Assembly: GCF_028561275.1 (NCBI RefSeq)
Contig: NZ_JAQQTF010000004.1
Coordinates: forward strand, 682,001 to 746,000
DNA from: Aureisphaera galaxeae
GTDB taxonomy: Bacteria > Bacteroidota > Bacteroidia > Flavobacteriales > Flavobacteriaceae
Length of the DNA stretch: 64,000 nt
Direction: 5' to 3'
Part shown: one piece after another, positions 52,928-63,026 of the stretch
Layout of the letters: the number at the start of each line of letters is the position of its first letter
Numbering within the stretch: the first letter of the stretch is position 1
Notes under the pieces: generated by a model
Database searches by the model: none
The model's input: the letters and a program-made list of their open reading frames with translations, nothing else
What the model was told of the DNA's origin: nothing
Made by a program: the position numbers and the translations under genes

Positions 52928-53464
52928 ATGGGTTTCACCAAATTTATATTTCACAAACTTTTAGGATGGAAGATCAAAGGATCCTTTCTTCCTGAAGTGA
53001 AAAAAGCGGTCATCATCGTGGTTCCCCATACGAGCTGGCATGACTTCTATGTTGGTGCACTGACACGGAGAATATCTAAAACCGAAATCCATTGGGTAGG
53101 AAAGAAGGAGCTTTTTAAATGGCCCATGGGTGCCTATTTTCGATGGATGGGTGGTTCTCCATTAGATAGGACTTCTGGACAGAACAAAGTACAGGCTATT
53201 GCCCAACTTTTTAAGGAAAAGGACGAATTTAGACTCACCTTAGCTCCGGAAGGCACTCGGAAGAAGGTGGATACTTGGAAGACGGGATATTACTACATTG
53301 CTTTAGAATCTGAAGTGCCCATTATTCCTGTTTCTTTCGATTATAAAACCAAAACTGTTACCATAAATGAGCCTTTTCAACCCAGTGGCGATATTGAAAA
53401 AGACACCCCACTTCTTAGGGCATACTACGATGGCGTAGTGGGTAAGCGTCCTGAATACACATAG
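52928..53464 (+). CDS. PlsC-like 1-acylglycerol-3-phosphate acyltransferase family protein
   Basis: 178 residues, shorter than classic PlsC. Catalytic HX4D is His34-Asp39 in VVPHTSWHDFYVG, block III-like LTLAPEGTRKKVDTWKTGYY, and VPIIPVSFDYKTK. Seventeen bases after the KdsB-KdnB gene, consistent with an envelope-lipid operon. Confidence 0.86.
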   Translation: MGFTKFIFHKLLGWKIKGSFLPEVKKAVIIVVPHTSWHDFYVGALTRRISKTEIHWVGKKELFKWPMGAYFRWMGGSPLDRTSGQNKVQAIAQLFKEKDEFRLTLAPEGTRKKVDTWKTGYYYIALESEVPIIPVSFDYKTKTVTINEPFQPSGDIEKDTPLLRAYYDGVVGKRPEYT

Positions 53465-53503
53465 TTCCGTTTTTATTTGTAGCTTTAGAACAAATAAAAA
53501 ACT

Positions 53504-54922
53504 ATGAAATCCCTCCTTTATACCTCAGCTTTATTTATTTCAATTTCTTTATGTGCCCAAACCCCTTGCGAAAGCGGAATGGCCGATATCTTCCCTTGTG
53601 AAAATTATGATCTGGTTTCCCAAATTCCATTATCGACCATGAACTCGGTAAAGGCGAATGATTCCTGGGGATGGACCGATCCTATGGATGGAAAAGAATA
53701 CGCTATTATTTGTTTGAACGAGGCCACTGCCTTTATTGATATTTCAGATCCTTTAAATCCTATTTATTTAGGCCAGATGCCTGGAGAAAGTACCCAGCAT
53801 ACGACATGGAGGGATGCCAAAACCTACGAAAATCACGTGTATGTGGTGAGTGAAGACTCCGGACATGGTATGCAGGTGTTCGATTTAACACGTTTGCGCA
53901 ATGTGGCAAGTCCACCAGAAATTTTTACGCCAGATAATGTATACACTGATTTTGGTAGCGCACATAATATTGCCATTAATGAAGACACGGGGTATGCCTA
54001 CGCGCTAGGCACCTCTACTTTTAGCGGAGGAGCCCATTTTATAGATCTTTCCGATCCAGCGAATCCTGTAGCTGATGGCGGCCACAATGCAGATGGATAC
54101 ACACATGATGCGCATATAGTTACCTATAATGGTCCCGATAGCGACTATACGGGGCAGGAAATCATGATTGCCAGCAATGAAACAGAGGTAGATATTGTAG
54201 ATGTAACCGACAAAGCCAACCCAGTTACCATTGGCACCATTGCCTATAACAATGTGAATTATACCCATCAAGGTTGGCTTACTGAAGATCACAGATACTT
54301 CATTTTGGGAGACGAAACCGATGAACTGAATACCGGAATCAACTCCAGAACCATTTTCTTCGACTTTGAAGATTTAGATAATCCTCAGTTCCATTTCGAA
54401 TACGAAGGCCCGACAGGAGCGACCGATCATAATGGATATGTGAAAGGAGATAAATTCTATCTGGCCAACAATGCAGCAGGGTTGCGTGTGGTAGACATTA
54501 GCGATATTGCTAATGCGAATGCCACGCAGGAAGGATATTTTGATAGCTATCCTACCAACGACAACTCTGGGTTTAATGGTTCTTGGAATGTATATCCGTT
54601 TTTTGAAAGTGGCCATATCGTGATTAGCGACCGCGCACAAGGATTCCTTTTGGTACGTCCTTCTGATGTATTGGGAACCGAAGATGCTGAACTAGAAGCA
54701 TCCATTGCCATTTATCCAAACCCAGTAATTAATGAGGTTGCCGTCGCTTCCCCTCAATTTGCTATAGAAAGTATCAAAGTGACCGACCTTTCTGGAAAAC
54801 AAGTCTACGTAAGTGGTGAAATTGCGCAAGGAACGCATACGCTTGATCTTTCAAGGCTAAGTGCAGGTATCTATTTCATTACATTGAATGATCAAGTGAC
54901 GAAGAAGATTATTAAGCAATAG
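53504..54922 (+). CDS. Choice-of-anchor B (LVIVD-repeat) protein with type IX sorting domain
   Basis: 472 residues. Signal peptide ending near LCAQ, then beta-propeller-like repeats with FIDISDPLNPIYLG, FIDLSDPANPVADGG, IVDVTDKANPVTIG, RVVDISDIANANATQ, and the H-N-I/H-D-A histidines (TDFGSAHNIAINED, DGYTHDAHIVT). C-terminal type A sorting domain (IAIYPNPVINEV ... LSRLSAGIYFITL ... KIIKQ). Surface-exposed or released through the same system as PorQ. Function unknown. Confidence 0.9.
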   Translation: MKSLLYTSALFISISLCAQTPCESGMADIFPCENYDLVSQIPLSTMNSVKANDSWGWTDPMDGKEYAIICLNEATAFIDISDPLNPIYLGQMPGESTQHTTWRDAKTYENHVYVVSEDSGHGMQVFDLTRLRNVASPPEIFTPDNVYTDFGSAHNIAINEDTGYAYALGTSTFSGGAHFIDLSDPANPVADGGHNADGYTHDAHIVTYNGPDSDYTGQEIMIASNETEVDIVDVTDKANPVTIGTIAYNNVNYTHQGWLTEDHRYFILGDETDELNTGINSRTIFFDFEDLDNPQFHFEYEGPTGATDHNGYVKGDKFYLANNAAGLRVVDISDIANANATQEGYFDSYPTNDNSGFNGSWNVYPFFESGHIVISDRAQGFLLVRPSDVLGTEDAELEASIAIYPNPVINEVAVASPQFAIESIKVTDLSGKQVYVSGEIAQGTHTLDLSRLSAGIYFITLNDQVTKKIIKQ

Positions 54923-54944
54923 AGAAATAACAATTGCACATAAA

Positions 54945-54980
54945 AAACCCTCCGAGGCCTTGGCGAAGGAGGGTTTCTTA
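54945..54980. terminator. Bidirectional terminator between the LVIVD gene and yebC
   Basis: AAACCCTCC (54945-54953) pairs with GGAGGGTTT (54968-54976), with an inner GAGGCC/TGGC pairing region; A-run before and TTTCTTAATTT after. Serves both converging genes. Confidence 0.8.
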
Positions 54981-54996
54981 ATTTATGTGTGTTGGT

Positions 54997-55722
54997 TTAC
55001 TCTTCAGAGGAGCTTTCATCCATGGTGTGATAAACGTTCTGTACGTCATCATCTTCTTCAATCTTTTCCAATAGTTTTTCTACGTCAGCGGCTTGTTCAG
55101 CATCCAATTTCTTGGTCACTTGTGGGATGCGCTCAAAACCGGACGATAGGATTTCAATATTGTTTTCTTCCAGATACGATTGAATGGCTCCATAACTTTC
55201 AAAAGGAGCGTAGATCAATACCCCATCTTCATCTTCAAAAATCTCTTCTACACCAAAATCGATCAATTCTAGCTCCAGTTCCTCCATATCCATATCACCC
55301 ACATTCACGCGGAAATTACAAACGTGATCGAACATAAAGGATACAGATCCGGAAGTTCCTAAGTTTCCATTGCACTTGTTGAAGTAAGATCGAACATTGG
55401 CAACGGTACGTGTATTGTTATCGGTGGCAGTTTCTACAAGAATAGCGACTCCATGAGGTGCATACCCTTCAAATAATACTTCTTTAAAATCACCCTGATT
55501 CTTATCGGAAGCTCTCTTTATAGCGCGTTCAATATTGTCCTTCGGCATATTTACCGCCTTTGCGTTTTGAATCACCGCACGCAATCGGGCATTGGAATCG
55601 GGATCGGGGCCACCTTCCTTTACAGCCATAACGATATCCTTTCCAATACGTGTAAAGGCTTTGGACATGGCCGCCCAACGTTTCATTTTTCTCGCTTTTC
55701 TAAATTCGAACGCTCTTCCCAT
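54997..55722 (-). CDS. YebC/TACO1 family protein
   Basis: 241 residues. MGRAFEFRKARKMKRWAAM, KAFTRIGKDIVMAVKEGGPD, NARLRAVIQNAKAVNMPKDN and later EVLFEGYAPHGVAILVET, with an acidic C-terminal tail. YebC proteins act as transcriptional regulators or help translation of proline stretches. Highly conserved; length typical. Confidence 0.95.
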   Translation of the reverse strand: MGRAFEFRKARKMKRWAAMSKAFTRIGKDIVMAVKEGGPDPDSNARLRAVIQNAKAVNMPKDNIERAIKRASDKNQGDFKEVLFEGYAPHGVAILVETATDNNTRTVANVRSYFNKCNGNLGTSGSVSFMFDHVCNFRVNVGDMDMEELELELIDFGVEEIFEDEDGVLIYAPFESYGAIQSYLEENNIEILSSGFERIPQVTKKLDAEQAADVEKLLEKIEEDDDVQNVYHTMDESSSEE

Positions 55723-55927
55723 AAAGATTTTATATTTCGTACAAATTTAAAAAAATGCAGCCCTTTTCAAAGGGAATTGGAGGCTATAGGGAACTCAAAT
55801 AATACCTCCACACGAAATTCATGAATTAAGACTTATACAAATAACTGATAAACAGTTAGATATATAGCACTCAGTTTTGCCTATAGAAAATAGTTCTATA
55901 TTTAATTCTAAACTACAACCAACGATC

Positions 55928-58900
55928 ATGCAAAGCCTTTATTCCAGTGGCCCAACCAATGTGCCACCGCAACTTACCAAGCCTACCGCTTCTTTTACAA
56001 AACATGTATGGCTATCTGTTACGGGACTTCTTTTATTTGCCGTACTCTACATCGTACTCATGGTATGGTTCGGGCGCCTTGCCTATTATACTTGGATGTC
56101 CGGCGGGAGTTTATGGAATTATATACTCGCAGGAGGGTATTCCTTTTTGTGTCTTTTTATGCTAAAGTCGCTGTTCTTTCTTTCCAAAAGGGAAGAAAAC
56201 CCTATGCGCCATTATGTGACCCAAAAGGAAGAACCTGTACTTTTCGATTTTTTGTATAAACTGGCAGATGAGGCCGGAGCACCCAGACCTCATAAGGTAT
56301 TTCTAACCGATCGGGTAAATGCCAGTGTTTCTTATGACCTTTCGCTGTTAAACCTCATTTTCCCTTCAAAAAAGAACTTGGAGATTGGGCTCGGTCTTGT
56401 CAATGTGCTCAGTCTTGGAGAGTTTAAAGCAGTATTGGCTCATGAATTTGGGCACTTCGCTCAACGTTCCATGTTATTGGGAAGGTACGTATACGTTGCG
56501 CAACAAATCGCGGCACGAATCATAGGAAAACGGGATATCTTCGATAGCTTTCTAAACCTTATCTCCAGTATCGATATCCGTATTTCCTGGATTGGCTGGA
56601 TATTATCCATTTTGGTTTGGGCGGTACGAGCACTTATTGAAACCTGTTTTAGTGTGGTGCGTGTGGCCGAAAGGGCCTTGTCTAGGGAAATGGAGTTTCA
56701 GGCAGATCTTGTGGCCGTTTCACTTACAGGGAGCGATGCCCTTATCCATGCCTTGCACAGATTACAAGTAGCAGACGAAGCCTATGCCAATGCGGTAGAT
56801 GTTGTAAATATGAAGTTGGGAGATAAGAAGGCAGTGAAAAATTTATATAAACTACAATCCAATTACATTGAGAAAATGGCTTGGGTGTTGAATCAACCCG
56901 ATTTCGGGCAATCTCCTAAGATTCATGAAGAAAACCCAGAATCCCACCGAATATTCTCATCCCGAGCCTACAATCCACCGCAAATGTGGGCTACACACCC
57001 TGCCGACAAGGATCGTGAGGAGAATGCCAAACGGCAATACATTGCTGCCGAGATTGATGAACGCCCGGCAGATTCTCTATTATCCGATCCAGAAGCTTTC
57101 GAAGAATCCATGACGGCCGCATTAATTAAAACGGCCAAAGTAGAAACGGAGATAATGCCGACAGAGGAAGCCATTACATATCAGAATAAGGAATACTTTA
57201 ATTGGTCGTTCTTGGATCCTAAATACAACTCGGCCTTCTTGAATCGCTTTGCCTATACGAACTTCGATACAGTCGAAGAAGTATTGAATCATGAAATAGC
57301 CAATACTTCGGACTTTGCTCCAGAGTTTGACCGATTGTATGGGGAACTCATGGCTCAAAAGCTGGAGGAAATGAAAGAGATAAAAGAAGAAATCGAAGCC
57401 TTGGAGGTAGCCAGAAACGAAGTGGTTACTATGGAGAAGAGGACTATTTGGCATCGTGGTGACAGAATTAAAAGAAAGGATATTCCCGAACTGGTGAAGG
57501 GATTGCAAATAGAAGAAAAGGAAATTCGAGATCGTCTAAAAAACCATGACAGTAGGGCGCGTACGCTTCATTGGAAAGCCGCCAGTATCATGAATCCCGG
57601 ATGGGGTAATTATCTAAAGAGCCTTAACCATCTTATCCATTATGCGGAACACGCCATTGCCGATATAGCGGATTGTGGAAGAAAATTCCATAATGTGCTG
57701 GCTGTTGCCTTGGCAGATGGTAATGTGTCTTCTTCAGAGATGAACGAAATCCTCATGGTAAGCAATGATTACTACAAAACAGTGAAGGCGCCTTATGTGC
57801 AAAGTAAGAAGATTCATTTGGATGCCGAATTACTGAAAAAGCTTGGAAAGCCCACATACGCGGATACGTTTGAAGAGTTTACCTTGGGATGGCCCGAGAA
57901 AGACAACATAGATCGTTGGGTAAATGTTATAGATGGTTGGGCAGGGGTTGCACGTAGTTCCTTAATGGCGGTACGAAATATCGCATTAGAAAAGCTTTTA
58001 GAAATAGAAGCACAGGTAAAAGAAAGTTATCTTACCAATAAGTCCATGGCAACATCTGCCCCAGGTAGCATATCTATTGTTCCTGAATATAATTTAAGAA
58101 CCCCTGGAACCGAGCGGAAGATACAGCGGAAATTAAAATTATGGGATCGGTTTATTATTGGAGAAGGATTGTTTGGATCGGCCGCGAAGTTCGGCGTTTC
58201 GGCCTTGCTTGTATTCGGTGCTTTAGGACTGGGAAGTTTTACCACCGGGACGGAGATGTATCTCTACAACGGACTTTCCATTCCCGTGATAGTAACTATC
58301 GATGGTGATAAGGAACTGGAATTACCACCCAATGATCATACGAAAATAGCAGTCGACAATGGTGAAACCTACCGATTTGTGGCTACCACAGAAGATGGGA
58401 CGGTCATTGAGGAGTTCGAGGGAGACGTTTCCAATCCCAAATACAAATACATTTACAATGTAGCACAAGCAGGTGCATTTTTGGAGTATAAGGTTTTTTA
58501 TGGATATGACGGAACGTCCAATGACCGAAAGTTAGGAACCAAAAGCTGGTTAGAGGTAAAGGCAGACTATATTTTGGAGGAGCCTCCAACGACCATACGA
58601 TTATCTTCGAGTAGTAGTGGTACGAGTAAGAAGGTGGTCGCCGCCTATAGCGGTATAGATCCGTACGACCTAGTCACTATTTTAGATGATGATGGCGATA
58701 TCTCCAATATCATTAAAACCCATGTAGAATGGGACGATCCTTCTAGCGAGAATATCATGAACTGGCTTAATATTGTTTCCCGATCTGAAGCACCTTTAGA
58801 ATCCCTGTCCAAGCGATTGGAGCATTACGATCAGGATGTGGCTACGTTACGGGCCATCATGAACGAATCGGATTCCATTCAGCGGATTGACTTCTGTAAA

Positions 58901-59761
58901 GACATGAAACAAAAATCCGAAGCAGCACCCAACAATCCGAATTATTATTACTTGAGTGCACGATGTTTGGAATCGGATCCAGAGAAAAACACATTATTTG
59001 TTTCCGGTTATGAGAAGTGGGAGGACCACCCTTGGTTGGCGTATGCCTCAGGATATATTTATGCACAGGATGAAGAATGGGAAAAGTCGTATGATGCATT
59101 TACCAATGCTGCCAACGGAAATGAGGGACTTATGGAAGTTTTTGCGGTTGATGCCGAACGAGTGAGAAGAATGCTAGAAAAAACTACCGACGACGCGGAA
59201 AAAGCTACATTTAGAAACATTGTAAGCGATGATCTGCAATACAAGCTAAGTATTGATAGGGGAAATATAGATAGCCCTTCGTACAATCCAGATAATACCT
59301 ATATCCTTTTAAAGCAAGGGAAACTGGAAGAAGCATATAGTTTTGTAGAGCAATATGAAAATTATAAACCCTATATATATCGCGTTTTGGCCGTTTCCGA
59401 CGGAGCTACGAATGAAATGAGAGAAGCAGCTCTGGCCTTGGATCCTATGGCGGGAATTGATACCGCAACCATTTGGTATACCTTGGCCTTAAACATTCAG
59501 GAGAATAGAACCAATGAGGATTTGCTTACTACCTTTGGATTGATGGGATTAGAGGAAGATGCTATTTCGGCTTTTGAAAGGGTGTTGAAAGAGAAGAATG
59601 TCGTTGGAATCGAAAATTTGATCAGAGCCCAAGAAATCTATTTCAAAGGCTATATGTATGCGGCAGCATGTATCGTGTTGAAGGATAAGGCACCGGGCTC
59701 TTGGAGAACTATGGCAAATACAATGTTGCTAGGAGGTGAGTCCCCTTATTTTGCTGAATAG
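55928..59761 (+). CDS. Very large membrane M48-type metallopeptidase
   Basis: 1277 residues from ATG 55928 (MQSLYSSGPTNVPP); an upstream TTG frame is less likely. Two or three N-terminal membrane helices (WLSVTGLLLFAVLYIVL, LAGGYSFLCLFMLKSLFFL), then VLAHEFGHFAQRSM (HExxH near residue 172) and SREMEFQADLVAVSL (third zinc ligand). A long charged helical region of 450 residues follows, a further membrane helix (SALLVFGALGLGSF, about residue 760), a beta-rich part and a TPR-like C-terminal 350 residues (NNPNYYYLSARCLESDPEKN, KQGKLEEAYSFVEQYEN). Normal M48 proteins are 300-400 residues. Confidence 0.87.
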   Translation: MQSLYSSGPTNVPPQLTKPTASFTKHVWLSVTGLLLFAVLYIVLMVWFGRLAYYTWMSGGSLWNYILAGGYSFLCLFMLKSLFFLSKREENPMRHYVTQKEEPVLFDFLYKLADEAGAPRPHKVFLTDRVNASVSYDLSLLNLIFPSKKNLEIGLGLVNVLSLGEFKAVLAHEFGHFAQRSMLLGRYVYVAQQIAARIIGKRDIFDSFLNLISSIDIRISWIGWILSILVWAVRALIETCFSVVRVAERALSREMEFQADLVAVSLTGSDALIHALHRLQVADEAYANAVDVVNMKLGDKKAVKNLYKLQSNYIEKMAWVLNQPDFGQSPKIHEENPESHRIFSSRAYNPPQMWATHPADKDREENAKRQYIAAEIDERPADSLLSDPEAFEESMTAALIKTAKVETEIMPTEEAITYQNKEYFNWSFLDPKYNSAFLNRFAYTNFDTVEEVLNHEIANTSDFAPEFDRLYGELMAQKLEEMKEIKEEIEALEVARNEVVTMEKRTIWHRGDRIKRKDIPELVKGLQIEEKEIRDRLKNHDSRARTLHWKAASIMNPGWGNYLKSLNHLIHYAEHAIADIADCGRKFHNVLAVALADGNVSSSEMNEILMVSNDYYKTVKAPYVQSKKIHLDAELLKKLGKPTYADTFEEFTLGWPEKDNIDRWVNVIDGWAGVARSSLMAVRNIALEKLLEIEAQVKESYLTNKSMATSAPGSISIVPEYNLRTPGTERKIQRKLKLWDRFIIGEGLFGSAAKFGVSALLVFGALGLGSFTTGTEMYLYNGLSIPVIVTIDGDKELELPPNDHTKIAVDNGETYRFVATTEDGTVIEEFEGDVSNPKYKYIYNVAQAGAFLEYKVFYGYDGTSNDRKLGTKSWLEVKADYILEEPPTTIRLSSSSSGTSKKVVAAYSGIDPYDLVTILDDDGDISNIIKTHVEWDDPSSENIMNWLNIVSRSEAPLESLSKRLEHYDQDVATLRAIMNESDSIQRIDFCKDMKQKSEAAPNNPNYYYLSARCLESDPEKNTLFVSGYEKWEDHPWLAYASGYIYAQDEEWEKSYDAFTNAANGNEGLMEVFAVDAERVRRMLEKTTDDAEKATFRNIVSDDLQYKLSIDRGNIDSPSYNPDNTYILLKQGKLEEAYSFVEQYENYKPYIYRVLAVSDGATNEMREAALALDPMAGIDTATIWYTLALNIQENRTNEDLLTTFGLMGLEEDAISAFERVLKEKNVVGIENLIRAQEIYFKGYMYAAACIVLKDKAPGSWRTMANTMLLGGESPYFAE

Positions 59762-59763
59762 GG

Positions 59764-60045
59764 TTACCCCACTAAATCGTTGATGATCTGGGCCAATTCA
59801 AAATCATTATCCGTAACACCTCCAGCATCATGGGTAGATAAGGATATTTGAAGTTTGTTGTACACATTCGACCAATCGGGATGATGATTCAATCGCTCAG
59901 CTTCAAAAGCGATGCGGGTCATGGCAGAGAATGCCTCTTTAAAATTATCGAATTCGAAAGTAGTATGTAGGGCATTGTCTTCGTATAACCATCCCTCTAT
60001 TTCCTGAAGCTTGGAACGGATCTGTAATTCTGTCAAAAGTTTCAT
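59764..60045 (-). CDS. 4a-hydroxytetrahydrobiopterin dehydratase
   Basis: 93 residues, the usual size of the PCD/DCoH family. FEFDNFKEAFSAMTRIAFEA, NHHPDWSNVYNKLQISLSTH with the catalytic His pair, and GGVTDNDFELAQIIND. Regenerates pterin cofactor. Ends 3 bases from the M48 stop; overlaps the next upstream gene by 4 bases. Confidence 0.93.
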   Translation of the reverse strand: MKLLTELQIRSKLQEIEGWLYEDNALHTTFEFDNFKEAFSAMTRIAFEAERLNHHPDWSNVYNKLQISLSTHDAGGVTDNDFELAQIINDLVG

Positions 60046-60911
60046 AAGCTAGCTTTAAAGGTGTCTATTTCGTCACGTAGTGTGCTATCTTCAATGACTT
60101 CACTTATCTGAATCTGATAGTTCTTCGGAAGCTTATTTTTCTTCGGAAGTAAAGCCAGGTAGCGTTCGTCATTGCTCTGAAAAACACTCTTAAAGATAGG
60201 TTTTTTATCGCTTATCTTTTCAGCAATCTCTTGGAAGAGGTCATCATGGTGAATAACATCGTTGCTGGTTAAATGAAAAATTCCGTATAAACCTTTATTG
60301 ATGATATAATGCACCTGTTGGGCTACCTTGTCCGCTGTGATTGCGCTTACAATGAGGTTGGGGTATACTTCAAAACTGGCCGAATGCTTTATGGCTTGCT
60401 TCAATTGAAAAATCCTCGGTGCATTTACACCCAGTACAATGGGCAGTCGCAAGATGCTGTATTGTTCTTCGGGTAATTCTTGCACAATTTTTTCTAAAGC
60501 AATTTTAAAGAGCCCGTACTTACTTTCGGCTCTTGGCTTGTCATTTTCGTAGGAAGGGAATTTCCCCAAACCATCGAACACATTTACCGAAGAGAGCAAC
60601 AATAATTTGGCATGTGTCCCAAAGCAATAGGAGACCAATAGACGATGAGCCTCCAATTGTGCTTCAAAATCCCCACGTAGTGCAGAAATAATGATATTGG
60701 GCTGCAGGGTAGCGAGAATGGCGTCCAATCCGCCATCTTCTACCGAATAGTGATAGAATACCTGATTGTCCTTAAAATTACCCTCCTGACTGGCATACGT
60801 ACCATAAACGTCATAGTAGGAGAGGAGTTCTTTGTAAAGGACGTTCCCAATAAAACCGCTTGCTCCCAACAGTAATATTCTATTGCTTTTTTGTGTAGGG
60901 TTTATGCTCAT
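60042..60911 (-). CDS. RmlD-like NAD(P)-dependent sugar-nucleotide reductase family
   Basis: 289 residues. Rossmann motif ILLLGASGFIGNVLYKEL, LLLLSSVNVFDGLGKFPSYEN with catalytic Ser, Y in ESKYGLFKIALEKI (YxxxK), and ILRLPIVLG. dTDP-4-dehydrorhamnose reductase or related; the substrate cannot be told. 4-base overlap with the pterin dehydratase gene, and 8 bases after the glutaminase gene. Confidence 0.85.
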   Translation of the reverse strand: MSINPTQKSNRILLLGASGFIGNVLYKELLSYYDVYGTYASQEGNFKDNQVFYHYSVEDGGLDAILATLQPNIIISALRGDFEAQLEAHRLLVSYCFGTHAKLLLLSSVNVFDGLGKFPSYENDKPRAESKYGLFKIALEKIVQELPEEQYSILRLPIVLGVNAPRIFQLKQAIKHSASFEVYPNLIVSAITADKVAQQVHYIINKGLYGIFHLTSNDVIHHDDLFQEIAEKISDKKPIFKSVFQSNDERYLALLPKKNKLPKNYQIQISEVIEDSTLRDEIDTFKASL

Positions 60912-60919
60912 AGGTAGGT

Positions 60920-61834
60920 TTAAAAAATAGATAATTGGGTTGCTGTTGTAAACTTTTCCAATGCCTGCATGCCCAAGTGGGAATTGCCTTTTTCATTCAG
61001 TCCGGGAGACCAGGTAGCAATGGTAAATTGATTAGGTAGCAAAGCAATGATTCCACCGCCAACACCACTTTTTCCGGGTAGACCCACCTCGAAAGCAAAC
61101 TCACCAGCTTCATCATAAAAGCCACAGGTTAACATGAGTGCATTTATACGCTTTACCTGACTTTCGTTTAAAAAAGCATGATCACGCATACACTTCCCGC
61201 GATTCGCCAAAAAGTAAAAGGCATTAGAAAGCTGTTCACAATTCATTTCCAAAGAACACTGATGAAAATAAAAGTCTAAAACCGTTTCTACATCATTGTT
61301 GAGATTGCCAAAGGATTTCAGCAAATTGGCGGCTGCATAATTTCTAAAACCCGTACTCTTTTCAGACAGTGCTACTTTCGTGTTGAACTGAATAGAGAAA
61401 TCGTTAGTGAGATTTCTCACGTAGTCTAAAAAGTCTTCCTTGGGGTTATCTAATTGTGAAACCAAGATATCTGCTATGACCAACGCCCCTGCATTGATCA
61501 ATGGATTTCTTGGAATTCCGTTTTCTAGTTCCAACAGGGATAAATGATTGAAAGGATTGCCAGAAGGCTCCACATCAACACGTTTCCATATAGAATCACC
61601 CACAAGGGAAAAGGCTTGCGCAAGTGATAGTACTTTAGAAATACTCTGTATGGAAAAAGGTTTATTCCAAGCTCCAATCTTGTGCGATTCACCGGAAATG
61701 CAATTCAAGTAAATCCCAAAATTCTTTTCATCAACTCCTGCCAGTTCTGGTATGTAAGTCGCAACGCTTCCTCGGTCGGCGCTTGCATCCAATTGAGAAT
61801 GGATTGTACTTATGATGGAGTTGAAATCGGGCAT
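60920..61834 (-). CDS. glsA: Glutaminase
   Basis: 304 residues, penicillin-binding-protein-like glutaminase that converts glutamine to glutamate. Catalytic SxxK in FSIQSISKVLSLAQAFS, GNPFNHLSLLELENGIPRNP, GALVIADIL, and the C-terminal GLPGKSGVGGGIIALLPNQF. Length normal. One base separates it from gcvT. Confidence 0.95.
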   Translation of the reverse strand: MPDFNSIISTIHSQLDASADRGSVATYIPELAGVDEKNFGIYLNCISGESHKIGAWNKPFSIQSISKVLSLAQAFSLVGDSIWKRVDVEPSGNPFNHLSLLELENGIPRNPLINAGALVIADILVSQLDNPKEDFLDYVRNLTNDFSIQFNTKVALSEKSTGFRNYAAANLLKSFGNLNNDVETVLDFYFHQCSLEMNCEQLSNAFYFLANRGKCMRDHAFLNESQVKRINALMLTCGFYDEAGEFAFEVGLPGKSGVGGGIIALLPNQFTIATWSPGLNEKGNSHLGMQALEKFTTATQLSIF

Positions 61835-61835
61835 G

Positions 61836-62918
61836 CTATCCCTTATAAAATGGGAGTTTTACAATCGTTGCAGGGACGGCATTTTTACGAATCTGAATGT
61901 GGATTTGCGTTCCTACATCCTTCATAATCGTTGGCACATAACCCAAACCAATACCTTTTCCTAAAGAAGGTGCCATGGTTCCACTGGTTACGTTACCAAT
62001 TACTTTTCCTTGTCCGTCCACAATATCATACCCTTGTCTAGGGATTCCGCGATCGTTCAGTTCAAAGGCGATCAATCGTCTTTCGGGGCCGCGTTCTTTT
62101 TCTTTTTGAAGGTTTTCTGAATTGACAAATTCCTTAGTGAATTTGGTAATCCATCCCAATCCAGCTTCAATTGGAGAAGTGGTGTCGTCTATGTCATTTC
62201 CGTAGAGGCAGTACCCCATTTCCAATCGCAATGTGTCCCTCGCTGCCAATCCAATAGGCTTAATACCCCAATCGGCTCCTGCTTCCAACACTTTATTCCA
62301 GATCTGCTCTACTTCACTGTTCTTACAGTAGATTTCGAAACCACCGCTTCCAGTATATCCCGTAGCACTGATGATAACATGTTCAATTCCAGCGAAATCG
62401 GCTACCTTGAAAGTGTAAAACTTAATGGCGCTCAAATCCACACTGGTAAGGGATTGCATGGCTTCAGCTGCCTTCGGACCTTGGATGGCCAAAAGCGAAT
62501 AATCTTCGGATAGGTTACGCATTTCTGCACCCATAGTGTTATGGGAACTAATCCAATTCCAATCTTTATCAATATTGGAAGCATTTACAACCAATAACCA
62601 CTTTTCTTCCTCCAAACGATACACGATAAGATCGTCTACAATTCCGTTGTTTTCATTGGGAAGGCAACTGTACTGTGCTTGCCCGTCAACCAACTTCGAA
62701 GCATCATTGCTAGTCACTTTCTGAATAAGAGCCAAGGCATTAGGTCCCGTAATTAGGAATTCACCCATATGGGATACATCGAAGACACCCACGCCTTTAC
62801 GAACGGTTTCGTGTTCTACGTTTACCCCTTCATAAGAAACGGGCATGTTATAACCGGCAAAAGGGACCATCTTGGCACCCAAAGCCTCATGAACGGCAGA
62901 TAAAGCAGTATTTTTCAT
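61836..62918 (-). CDS. gcvT: Glycine cleavage system T protein (aminomethyltransferase)
   Basis: About 360 residues. Folate-dependent T protein: [72 protein letters not shown] and C-terminal [23 protein letters not shown] 62918 ([11 protein letters not shown]) is used; ATG 62945 lies upstream of the transcript start expected from the -7 element at 62943-62950. gcvH and gcvP are not in the window. Confidence 0.95.
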   Translation of the reverse strand: MKNTALSAVHEALGAKMVPFAGYNMPVSYEGVNVEHETVRKGVGVFDVSHMGEFLITGPNALALIQKVTSNDASKLVDGQAQYSCLPNENNGIVDDLIVYRLEEEKWLLVVNASNIDKDWNWISSHNTMGAEMRNLSEDYSLLAIQGPKAAEAMQSLTSVDLSAIKFYTFKVADFAGIEHVIISATGYTGSGGFEIYCKNSEVEQIWNKVLEAGADWGIKPIGLAARDTLRLEMGYCLYGNDIDDTTSPIEAGLGWITKFTKEFVNSENLQKEKERGPERRLIAFELNDRGIPRQGYDIVDGQGKVIGNVTSGTMAPSLGKGIGLGYVPTIMKDVGTQIHIQIRKNAVPATIVKLPFYKG

Positions 62919-62942
62919 AGGTCTGTAGTTGTAATTGGATTG

Positions 62943-62950
62943 CAAATTTA
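62943..62950 (-). promoter_or_regulatory. -7 element of gcvT
   Basis: On the minus strand TAAATTTG matches TAnnTTTG, 25 bases before the gcvT ATG at 62918. No -33 TTG at the expected distance. Confidence 0.5.
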
Positions 62951-62981
62951 GAGATTCTCACAAAGCTACCGTAGGATTTGT

Positions 62982-63010
62982 TTGATTGTTTTCAACAAGT
63001 TGGTAACTTG
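62982..63010 (+). promoter_or_regulatory. Promoter of nnr
   Basis: TTG at 62982-62984 and TAACTTG at 63004-63010, separated by 19 bases; a one-base-short variant of the -7 consensus, 17 bases before the ATG. Confidence 0.4.
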
Positions 63011-63026
63011 CGCAAAATCCTTTTTC

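Noticed and set aside
55877-55927. TTG 17 codons upstream as the M48 start
   Set aside because: The extra residues are polar and unlike the family N-terminus, and ATG 55928 is directly available.
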